64,000 bases of DNA. Origin: Streptomyces sp. NRRL F-5122 (lineage in GTDB: Bacteria > Actinomycetota > Actinomycetes > Streptomycetales > Streptomycetaceae). The stretch spans positions 1-64,000 of the forward strand of contig NZ_LMWH01000243.1 in NCBI RefSeq assembly GCF_001507435.1, written 5' to 3'. The translations under genes were made by a program, and so were the position numbers. Positions 35,006 to 42,583 of the stretch are shown piece by piece; the stretch's first letter is position 1; each line of letters opens with the position of its first letter. The notes below the pieces were generated by a model, which was given only the letters and a program-made list of their open reading frames with translations, was not told the origin of the DNA and made no database searches.

Positions 35006-35994
35006 TTACCGTCTCTTGACCTGTACGGCGGTTGTCGTGCTCGTGACGAGGAACACACCATGAGCGGGCACTTCGCCAGTGGGAAACATCCGATGGATCG
35101 GGAACGGGCTTACGGGATGCGGGTCCCGGGCGGCCCGGAGGGGAGCCGCCGTTGCACGGAACATCCACCCGCCCGGTCGTCCTTGGAGCCGCTCCGGGGA
35201 CCGGCCGGACTGCCGCATGAGTTCTCCAGCGTTCACGAGCAGGGACTGGCCCGTGATCGCCCGCGCCCGGTCCGAGGCGAGGAACACCGCGGCGTCCGCC
35301 ACATCGCCGTCGGTGGCCAGTTCGGGCAGCGCCGTCCGATCCGTCAGCCGGTGCTTCACATCCGCCTCCGGTACGCCCTCGGTGTGTGCGGTGAACTGCA
35401 CATAGGCCTGGACGGGCGGTCCCCACATCCACCCGGGCAGCACCGTGTTGACCCGGATCCGGTACGGTCCGAGCTCCCGGGCCAGTGAGTACATCGCACT
35501 GGTCAGCGCGCCCTTCGAGGCCGCGTAGGCCGCCTGCCGCACCTGGGACGGCGCGGCCACCGACGACTGCGTGCCGATGAACACGACGGAGCCGCCGCAC
35601 CTCTTGAGGGCCGGCAGGCACGCCCGTGTCATGCGCAGCGTGCCGAGCAGGTTCACGTCGATGACCGAGTGCCAGGGGTGAAATCCGCGTCCTGAAGGCC
35701 GCCGAAGTGGCTGTCCCGGGCCGCGACGTGCACCACGGCGTCGATCGCTCCGAACCGGTCCACCGCCAGTGCCGCGAGGGCCTCGCACTGTCCCTCGTCG
35801 GTGATGTCCGTCGCGCGGAACGCCGTGTGGGCGCCGTCCGGGTCGAGTGCGGCGGCCGACTCGGCGAGGTTCGCCTCCGTGCGCGCGCCGAGCACGGCGT
35901 TGCCGCCGTCGCGCACCACGGCCGCGGCGACCTGGTGTCCGAGCCCGGCGCCGACCCCCGACACGACGACGGTCCTGCCCTGGAGCAGTGACAT
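35006..35994 (-). pseudogene. SDR oxidoreductase, frameshifted, with C-terminal extension
   Basis: A short-chain dehydrogenase: VVVSGVGAGLGHQVAAAVV nucleotide loop, HVAARD, then catalytic SVAAPSQVRQAAYAASKGA and NTVLPGWMWGPP. The first 108 residues are in one frame and the rest in another; one missing base in the run at 35675-35678 (GGGG on the plus strand) explains it, since a fifth base restores DADFTPWHSVIDVNLLG. After the usual C-terminus (SLLVNAGELMR) the frame stays open for another 60 or so residues to 35006, unusual for an SDR. It is divergent from 36095 with the regulon palindrome between them. Confidence 0.8.
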
Positions 35995-36042
35995 CGAACC
36001 GACCGCCCTTCCTCCCGGCGTGCCGCGCCCCTGGCACTTTTC

Positions 36043-36057
36043 CTGACGGGCCGTCAG
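36043..36057. promoter_or_regulatory. Catabolic-regulon palindrome between SDR and EthD-like gene
   Basis: CTGACGGGCCGTCAG is identical to the copy at 18940. It lies 48 bp upstream of the SDR start and 37 bp upstream of the plus-strand gene. Confidence 0.75.
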
Positions 36058-36094
36058 AGTATGGGCGGGCGGCGGATGAGGGAAGGGGAGCGGC

Positions 36095-36934
36095 ATGGGC
36101 GAGCGGACACGCAGCGAGGTGTACGGGGAACTGGCCGCCGTGGGCCCCTACGGAGTCCACCCGGGCCACGCCCTGATCACCATGGTGGAGCCGCACCCCG
36201 GTCACGAGTACGCGTACAACCGCTGGTACGAGGACGACCACTACTACGCGGGCGCCATGGCGATGCCGTGGATGTTCGCGGGCCGGCGCTGGGTCGCCAC
36301 CCGGGATCTGCAACTCCTTCGCAGCCCGGAGAAGTCGGCCGTCGCGCAACCGGTGACGGCGGGGTGCTACCTCGCCACGTACTGGGTCACGGACGGCCGC
36401 TACGACGACCACATGCGCTGGACGGTGGCCGTGAACAAGCGGCTCAACCACGACGCTCGCGTGTACCGGGACCGTACCCATGTCTTCACGGCCTTCCAGG
36501 ACCACGAGGGGACGGTCCACCGGGACGGTGCGGCGGGCCCCAGGGACTTCCACGCGCTTGACCACCCGTACGCGGGCCTGGTCCTGGAGGTCGTCGACGC
36601 CGACGGGCCCGAGGAGCGGGCCGCGTTGCTGGAGTGGCTGCGCACCCGCCATCTGCCGCGGCGCCTCGCCGGCTCCCCCTCCGCCATGGTCACCCTCTTC
36701 CGTCCGACCCCGCTGCCGGGCGACCGTATGACCTATGTGAAGCAGGTGGAGGGAGTGGACACCCGTCTGACCCTGCTGTGGTTCCTGGAGAAGGACCCGA
36801 GGGAGTGCTGGGACGAGCACTTCGCGGGCCTCGACCGGGCGGTGGCCGAAGGCGGTCTCGGGAGAGTGGAGTTGGTGGCGCCGTTCGTCCCCACGGTGCC
36901 GGGCACGGACCGGTACGTGGACCGGCTCCGCTGA
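36095..36934 (+). CDS. Conserved hypothetical, possible EthD/dimeric alpha-beta barrel
   Basis: This 279-residue protein is not recognised with confidence. Residues about 25-65 (GHALITMVEPHPGHEYAYNRWYEDDHY) resemble the NxWYdxxH segment of EthD-like dimeric alpha-beta barrel proteins, and a second similar strand pattern starts near 155 (HPYAGLVLEVVDADGPEERAALLEWLRTRHLP), suggesting two tandem ferredoxin-like domains. There is no signal peptide or membrane segment. It is divergent from an SDR and shares its regulon palindrome, so it should be part of the catabolic set; EthD-type proteins often accompany oxygenases. No enzymatic role is claimed. Confidence 0.7.
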   Translation: MGERTRSEVYGELAAVGPYGVHPGHALITMVEPHPGHEYAYNRWYEDDHYYAGAMAMPWMFAGRRWVATRDLQLLRSPEKSAVAQPVTAGCYLATYWVTDGRYDDHMRWTVAVNKRLNHDARVYRDRTHVFTAFQDHEGTVHRDGAAGPRDFHALDHPYAGLVLEVVDADGPEERAALLEWLRTRHLPRRLAGSPSAMVTLFRPTPLPGDRMTYVKQVEGVDTRLTLLWFLEKDPRECWDEHFAGLDRAVAEGGLGRVELVAPFVPTVPGTDRYVDRLR

Positions 36935-37106
36935 ACCGCGTGGCGCGGACGCCGCCTCGGGCGCGGACACCGTCTGGCGCGGCGGACGCCGCCTCGGGCG
37001 CCCGGAGCCGGCCGGGCCCCCTGGGAAGGAGTGAGCCCCCTCGGCCGGGACGGCGGGCCAGTCGAGAGGGCTTTCGGAGATCTTTGTGGAGATGTACTGC
37101 TCGTTG

Positions 37107-37295
37107 CTACTTGATCCCCTCCACGAAGGCGTTCCAGGCGTCGGCGGGGAAGGCCAGGACGGGCCCGTCCGGAACCTTGGAGTCCCGTACGGCGAGTGCC
37201 GCCGCGGTGGGCGACTTGACCTCGACGCACGCGCCGTTGCCCGCCGAGTAGGACGACTTGGTCCACGTTGCCGTGGCCCCCTGAAGTACTGCCAT
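37107..37295 (-). CDS. DUF397 domain small protein
   Basis: This 62-residue DUF397 protein has TWTKSSYSAGNGACVEVKS near the N-terminus and VRDSKVPDGPVLAFPADAWNAFVEGIK at the C-terminus, the complete domain. The ATG at 37295 follows GGAG. It lies just downstream of an XRE/DUF5753 regulator on the same strand; such pairs (as at whiJ and abaA-like loci) are numerous in Streptomyces and act together in developmental or antibiotic control, possibly in an antitoxin-like way. Confidence 0.88.
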   Translation of the reverse strand: MAVLQGATATWTKSSYSAGNGACVEVKSPTAAALAVRDSKVPDGPVLAFPADAWNAFVEGIK

Positions 37296-37468
37296 GTTCA
37301 CTCCGGTAGCGAGTTGCTGAGTTGCTGTCGTCGCCTTGCGGGAACACCTGGATGGTGCCCGCGATGCGATTCGCGCCAACTTGTTTGTCTGATGGCGTGA
37401 TCGAAGCTACTCGTCGACATCCCTGCTCGGAGGAGTCGTTCACTCGACCGGATGGCATATTCCAGTGG

Positions 37469-37525
37469 GCCCTTACGCGTGAAGGTTGCGCTGGTGTAAG
37501 ATCCGCCGCTCCTTCGCGTAAGGGC
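37469..37525 (-). terminator. Imperfect hairpin directly after the XRE gene
   Basis: The arms at 37469-37485 and 37511-37525 pair over 15 bp with a 2-nt bulge. The inner arm abuts the stop codon of the XRE regulator. Confidence 0.6.
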
Positions 37526-38383
37526 TCAGCGCGCGTACTCCTTCGCGGTATCCGTGATGAACTGCCGCGACTGGTCGACGTTCAGGGCCTGCGCCCGCAG
37601 ATGCTCGTACATCACCGCGTACTTCTGGACGTCGTGCGCCTTCTCCAGATACAGGTCGCTGGTGACTCCCTCCAGGTACACCACACTGGAGTCGGCCGCG
37701 TCCGCGAACTCGAGGATCGCGTACTGGCCGTTGAGCCCGGGATGGGCCCCCACACCGAAGGGCAGCACCTGCACGGTGACGTGCGGGAGCTGGGACATCT
37801 CCGCGAGATGCTCCAACTGCTCGCGCATCACCAGGTTGTTCCCCACGACGCGGCGCAGAGCCGCCTCGTCCAGGACGACCCACAGACGCAGGGGGCTGTT
37901 CTCGGCGGCGATACGTTCCTGGCGGCGCATGCGCACCTGGACGCGCTTGTCGATGTCCGCCGCCGACGTCTCCGGCAACGCCCCCTGGATCAGGGCCTCG
38001 GCGTAGGAGCGCGTCTGCAGCAGACCGGTGATGATCTGCGGTTCGTACACCCGCAGCGACTCCGCGTCGGTCTCGAGTCCGATGTAGACGCTGTAGGGGA
38101 TGTCCCCGAAGGCATGCCACCAGCCCTGCTGGCGGGAGTCCCGCGCCATCTCCATCAGGGACTCGACGACACGCTGGTCCTCGACCTCGTAGACCCCGCA
38201 CAGATCGCGGACGTCACGCTGACTGATGCTGCGGCGGCCGTTCTCCAGACGGCTGATCTTCGACTGCGAGACCAGCAGGCGTTCCGCGACCTCTTCCGCC
38301 GTCATGCCCTTGACTTCACGGAGCCGGCGCAGCTCCTGGCCCAGCCGGCGCCGCCGGACGGTGGGATTGACATTCGACGCCAC
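37526..38383 (-). CDS. XRE-family regulator with DUF5753 domain (WhiJ-like)
   Basis: This 285-residue protein has an N-terminal Cro/CI helix-turn-helix (about 10-70, LGQELRRLREVKGMTAEEVAERLLVSQSKISRLE split over two helices) and a C-terminal DUF5753 domain (VYEPQIITGLLQTRSYAEAL, VVLDEAALRRVVG, VQVLPFGVGAHPGLNG). The GTG at 38383 has GGAGG about 9 nt upstream. It is paired with the DUF397 gene downstream. From memory, S. coelicolor has whiJ-like paralogues near its D-alanyl-D-alanine carboxypeptidase gene, consistent with the neighbours here. Confidence 0.92.
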   Translation of the reverse strand: MASNVNPTVRRRRLGQELRRLREVKGMTAEEVAERLLVSQSKISRLENGRRSISQRDVRDLCGVYEVEDQRVVESLMEMARDSRQQGWWHAFGDIPYSVYIGLETDAESLRVYEPQIITGLLQTRSYAEALIQGALPETSAADIDKRVQVRMRRQERIAAENSPLRLWVVLDEAALRRVVGNNLVMREQLEHLAEMSQLPHVTVQVLPFGVGAHPGLNGQYAILEFADAADSSVVYLEGVTSDLYLEKAHDVQKYAVMYEHLRAQALNVDQSRQFITDTAKEYAR

Positions 38384-38785
38384 GGGACGTGCACCTCCGG
38401 CTGCGTGCCTCTGCTGCTTTGCGTATCTGCCGTTGAGCAGATTGCCACCAAGGTGCTTTCTACCGCTGGGAAACACCGGATATGCGCAGCCCGCGCACCA
38501 CTTGGGCGGCCAGTCGGCCGGATGCCGCGGCCGACGGCGTCCTGGACGACGCCCGCCCCGGGCCGGCCGGCGGGGTGCCGTGCGCGGCGGAGGCCTACGG
38601 CGCTCCCGCATGCGGCCGCGCGGGGCGGTGGGACCGTGTCGTCGGACGTACGGTCTCATCGCCCCGCGCGGACCGGCGGCTCCCGAACCGGATCTCGGGG
38701 ACGGATCGCGCGCCTGCCGGGTCGTGCGGTACCTGCCGTACCGGTCCTGCCGGTACAGCCGTTGGTGGTGCCGTGGGACTGCGGC
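38384..38785. other. 402-bp gap between GPP34 and XRE genes
   Basis: No gene is supported here; open frames on both strands are GC-driven. The part near 38400-38480 is relatively AT-rich and, read on the minus strand, holds a plausible XRE promoter (TTGGTG, then GATACG 18 nt later). Nothing else was recognised. Confidence 0.5.
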
Positions 38786-39538
38786 TCAGTGGGCCACGAC
38801 GCGCGCCATGGAACCGTGGTGCGGCTGCATCGGAACACCGCGGGCGGGTTCCGGTGCGGGCCTGGGTCCGGCGGCCGGGCGGCCGGCCGGTGCCGGGCTC
38901 CGGCGCGGCTGTGCGGCCGCGCCGTTCTGGACGTCCATCACGGCGTGCGCCACGAGACCGCCCATGGGGTCGTGCCTGATCAGGTCCCGCAGCCGGGAGC
39001 GGGACGAGCGTCCCTCATTGCCCGGATACAGGTGCTTGCCCAGGCCGACCGCGTGGGCCAGCGCGGCGAGCGCCGCGGTCCGCGGGTCCGGCGGCACACC
39101 GGTGCGGATCGCGGAGTCCAGCCGGGACCTGATCTCCCGGCTGATGGCGGTGTCCGTCGCCTGGTACCGGGTCGTCGGCAGCACCCCGCACATCTGGCCC
39201 GGCACGGCGTGGACCATGCCGCACCGCTCCAGATGCGAGAGATAGGTCTGGCGCAGCCCTAGACGTGGCCCGCCGATCCAATGGACGGCCCGTACCGGAG
39301 CGCCGCGCCTGCGCAGCAACTCCAACGCGCTGTCCAGAGTTGGATCTCCAGTCGGCCGTGGTGCCACCACGGCGATACGATCCCCGTCTGGGGCTATCCG
39401 TCCGGCCAGCGCCAGCTCCACTAGCTGTGCTCCGGCCAGACCCAGGTCGAGCGACTGCGGCTGCGCAGTGGTACCCGTGGTCGGGTCCAGTGCGAGCAGC
39501 AGAAGCTCCTCCGGAATTGTTCTGCGGCTCCTGCCCAT
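38786..39538 (-). CDS. GPP34/GOLPH3-like phosphoprotein family protein
   Basis: This 250-residue protein has the bacterial GPP34 (GOLPH3/VPS74-like) pattern: TIPEELLLLALDPTTG at the N-terminus, LAGAQLVELALAGRI, RTYLSHLERCGMVHAV-type helix (here RQTYLSHLERCGMVHAV), and DPRTAALAALAHAVGLGKHL. Eukaryotic homologues bind PI4P; the bacterial role is unknown. The C-terminal 50 residues are Pro/Ala/Arg-rich and probably disordered. It is divergent from the carboxypeptidase gene with a 228-bp gap. Confidence 0.85.
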   Translation of the reverse strand: MGRSRRTIPEELLLLALDPTTGTTAQPQSLDLGLAGAQLVELALAGRIAPDGDRIAVVAPRPTGDPTLDSALELLRRRGAPVRAVHWIGGPRLGLRQTYLSHLERCGMVHAVPGQMCGVLPTTRYQATDTAISREIRSRLDSAIRTGVPPDPRTAALAALAHAVGLGKHLYPGNEGRSSRSRLRDLIRHDPMGGLVAHAVMDVQNGAAAQPRRSPAPAGRPAAGPRPAPEPARGVPMQPHHGSMARVVAH

Positions 39539-39766
39539 CCATGCCTCCCCGCGTGGATGAATGACAGGGTGACCCCTCTCACATTGGTCTGTCGAGGGTG
39601 CGTGACCGGAATGCAGTGGAACCAGTAGGTATGTCGTTCTCGTCTAGCGCTTGGGTCAATCCCTCACACAGGACACTGGTACATGGTTCGGACAGCCGTG
39701 CTCGGGCGGCGGTTCACGGTTCGGCAAGGCGCGCGAGTGGGTGCGTGGCGCAACGAGGAGGCATCG

Positions 39767-42331
39767 GTGGCGGGCGAGTCCCCCGACAGGTCGAAGCAGC
39801 ACGAGTCGTCGCAGGAACCGACGTCGGGGAGCGGGGCGGCGGTTCCGGGGCCGGCGGGGGCCGGAGGCGATCCCCGGCTCGCGCGGGCCGGTGACACGTC
39901 GCGGGTCGACCAGGCGACGGCGGTTTTCTCCACGCGGGGGCTGCGCGGCTCCGCAGGAACGGCCCTGGGCGAGGCCGCCACGGCGCCGGAGGCCGCCGAT
40001 GAGGACGCGGAGGCCCCGGATTCCGGGGAGGAGGCCGGGAACGGCTCCTCCGGCCGTGCGACCGTCGTGCGCGGGGACGGCGGGGCGGGCGACACGCGGC
40101 GGCGTGCCTCCCTGGCCTCCTGGGTGCGGACGGCGGACGACCACGAGGTCGGTCCCGAAGCCGTGACGGAGACGGCCGACGAGCGTTCGGGCGATGCGCA
40201 GGAGCGGGCCGAGAAGAAGCCGGAGGCGGCCGAGGCGGTGGAGGACGCGCCGTCCGTCGACGCCGTGGAGACACCCGCGGAACCCGAGGGAACCGAGGAG
40301 CCCGGGGAGCCGGAGGCCGAGAGCACCGCCGGAGCGGAGCCGGAGGACGCCTCCGAGGACGAGGACGAGGACGCGTCCGCGGCTGACGCCCCGGCGGCGG
40401 CCGACGCGGCGCCCGAGGCCGACGCCGAGACCGAGGAAGTCCCCGAGACCGAAGGCGGGACCGAGGGCGACGACGACGCCGACGGGGACGCCTCCGAACC
40501 GGGCGAGACCGAGGACGCCTCCGAACCGACGGCGGACGAGAATGCCGATGAGGAGGCCGTGGACCGGCCCACCGCCGTCTTCAAGACCACGCGCCGGCCC
40601 GCGGTGGACCAGCCGACGACGATGCTCAAGCTGGGCGATGTGAAGCCGTCGGGCAAGGCGGCGGGCGAGCCTGCGGACAAGTCGTCGGGCGAGCCCGAGG
40701 ACGAGCCCGCGGACAAGGCGCCCGAGAAGTCCGGGGAGTCCTCCGGCGCGGCGGAGAAGTCCGCGGGGGAGTCGGGGGGTGCGGGGGCCGGGAAGCCCGC
40801 GGTGGACCAGCCGACGACGATGCTCAAGCTGGGCGATGTGAAGCCGTCGGGCAAGGCGGCGGGCGAGCCTGCGGACAAGCCTGCCGCCAAGGCCCCGGCG
40901 CCGTCCGACGCCGAACGCACCAGCAGGTTCGTCCCGCTGAGGGCGCCTGACGACGTCGCGCCCCGGATGAGCCCGGCGGAGGCGACCGCCGCGCTCCCCC
41001 AGGTCGGACCCGAGCGCACCGCACAGCAGCCGCTTCCGCCGAAGCCGCCGCTGGACCTGCTCGCCGAGCTGACGAACACTCCGCCGCCGCCAGAGACCCC
41101 GGTGCGCACGGTCCTGCGGCGGATCAAGATCTGGACGCCGCTCGTCGTGCTGCTGGTGATCATCTTTGCGATCGTGCAGGCGGTCCGCCCGCTGCCCGCG
41201 GCCTCCCTCGAACTGACCGCCGACGACACCTACACCTTCGGCGGCGGCAAGCTCGACCTGCCCTGGCCGGGCCAGGGCCAGTCGGCGATCGCGGTCGACG
41301 GCGTCGGCACGATCGGCACGGAGGGCACGCAGAGCCCGAAGCCGATCGCGAGCGTCGCGAAGATCATGACGGCGTACGTCACTCTCCAGGAGCACCCGCT
41401 CAAGGGGAACGACGGCGGCCCCACGATCACCGCCGACCAGCAGGCGGAGGACGAGTCGAAGAACGAGGACGAGTCGACGGCGGCCATGAAGAAGGGCCAG
41501 AAGTTCAGCGAGCGGCAGATGCTGCAGATGCTGATGATCCCCTCCGGGAACAACGCGGCACGGCTGCTGGCCCGTTGGGACTCCGACAACAAGACCTTCG
41601 TCGGGAAGATGAACGCGGCGGCCGAGAAGCTCGGCATGACGAAGACGACGTACACCGACCCGAGCGGTCTGGAGAAGACGACCGTCAGCACCGCCGTCGA
41701 CCAGCTGAAGCTGGCCCGGGCGGTCATGCAGAACGAGGTGTTCCGCTCCGTCGTCGGCATGGCCAAGGCGGAGATCCCCGGCCTCGACCAGCCGATCTAC
41801 AACAACAACGACCTGCTGGTGAAGCAGGTCGGCGTGATCGGCCTGAAGACCGGTTCGTCGACCCCGGCCGGCGGAAACCTCGTGTGGGCGGCGACCAAGG
41901 TCGTCGACGGGGAGACGCAGACCATCTACGGTGCCGTCCTCAACCAGGACGCCCACACGGGCCGGGTCTGGGACAGCCTCCAGCTCGCGCTCGACAACAG
42001 CCAGAAGCTGATCGACAAGGTCCAGCAGAGCCTGGCCACCGCGACGGTGGTCAAGAAGGGTGAGGTCGTCGGCTACGTGGACGACCAGCTCGGCGGGCGG
42101 ACCCCGGTGGTCGCCACGAAGAACATGAAGGCGATCGGGTGGCCCGGGCTGAAGACCGGCATCTCCATCGGGGACAACGGCAAGCCGCTTCCGCACGAGG
42201 CGAAGGCCGGCACGGTCGTCGGCGAGCTGAAGGTCGGCGACGCATCCAACCGCGCGGTGACGATCCCGGTCGCCCTGCAGAAGGACCTCGCGGAACCGGG
42301 CTACGGCGCGAAGTTCACCCGAACGGGCTGA
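39767..42331 (+). CDS. D-alanyl-D-alanine carboxypeptidase with long cytoplasmic tail
   Basis: This 854-residue protein ends in a normal penicillin-binding-protein domain of the DacA type: SVAK (S529), SGN near 593, KTG near 694, preceded by one transmembrane segment (about 455-475, TPLVVLLVIIFAIVQAV). The enzyme trims peptidoglycan stem peptides outside the membrane. The N-terminal 450 residues are acidic, Ala/Glu/Pro-rich and presumably cytoplasmic. They carry four short motifs VD(Q/R)xT(A/T)(V/M)(F/L) near residues 46, 265, 280 and 346, two inside an exact 85-bp DNA duplication. Those threonines look like kinase and FHA-ligand sites, which is inference. The GTG at 39767 follows GAGGAGG; the upstream ATG at 39683 has none. 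Confidence 0.92.
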   Translation: MAGESPDRSKQHESSQEPTSGSGAAVPGPAGAGGDPRLARAGDTSRVDQATAVFSTRGLRGSAGTALGEAATAPEAADEDAEAPDSGEEAGNGSSGRATVVRGDGGAGDTRRRASLASWVRTADDHEVGPEAVTETADERSGDAQERAEKKPEAAEAVEDAPSVDAVETPAEPEGTEEPGEPEAESTAGAEPEDASEDEDEDASAADAPAAADAAPEADAETEEVPETEGGTEGDDDADGDASEPGETEDASEPTADENADEEAVDRPTAVFKTTRRPAVDQPTTMLKLGDVKPSGKAAGEPADKSSGEPEDEPADKAPEKSGESSGAAEKSAGESGGAGAGKPAVDQPTTMLKLGDVKPSGKAAGEPADKPAAKAPAPSDAERTSRFVPLRAPDDVAPRMSPAEATAALPQVGPERTAQQPLPPKPPLDLLAELTNTPPPPETPVRTVLRRIKIWTPLVVLLVIIFAIVQAVRPLPAASLELTADDTYTFGGGKLDLPWPGQGQSAIAVDGVGTIGTEGTQSPKPIASVAKIMTAYVTLQEHPLKGNDGGPTITADQQAEDESKNEDESTAAMKKGQKFSERQMLQMLMIPSGNNAARLLARWDSDNKTFVGKMNAAAEKLGMTKTTYTDPSGLEKTTVSTAVDQLKLARAVMQNEVFRSVVGMAKAEIPGLDQPIYNNNDLLVKQVGVIGLKTGSSTPAGGNLVWAATKVVDGETQTIYGAVLNQDAHTGRVWDSLQLALDNSQKLIDKVQQSLATATVVKKGEVVGYVDDQLGGRTPVVATKNMKAIGWPGLKTGISIGDNGKPLPHEAKAGTVVGELKVGDASNRAVTIPVALQKDLAEPGYGAKFTRTG
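40597..40681 (+). repeat. 85-bp exact direct repeat, copy 1 (in carboxypeptidase gene)
   Basis: Identical to 40795-40879, offset 198 bp (a multiple of 3, so the frame is kept). It encodes AVDQPTTMLKLGDVKPSG and following residues in the cytoplasmic tail. Confidence 0.95.
40795..40879 (+). repeat. 85-bp exact direct repeat, copy 2 (in carboxypeptidase gene)
   Basis: The second copy of 40597-40681. Perfect DNA identity indicates a recent in-frame duplication or gene-conversion upkeep. Confidence 0.95.
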
Positions 42332-42583
42332 GCCGCCGTACCGGCCGCCGGAACGACGCCGCGCACCCCGCCGAACGAGCCCCCACCCGGGATCCTCTCG
42401 GCGGGGTGCGTGCTAGCGTCGCGAGATCGGGGCAGACCGTGAGCGGCACGACCTGACCCGGCCCGGACACCGGAGAGAACCCCGACGGAACGGTGACGTA
42501 ACTCTTGCGGACGCCCGGACACGGGGAGAGAACGGAACCGGGGCGGACGAGAACGGAAAACGGGACACGGGGAGTACCTTCAG

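Noticed and set aside
38482..38979. Plus-strand frame in the 402-bp gap and GPP34 gene
   Set aside because: Arg/Ala/Gly-rich translation with no family; overlaps the GPP34 gene antisense.
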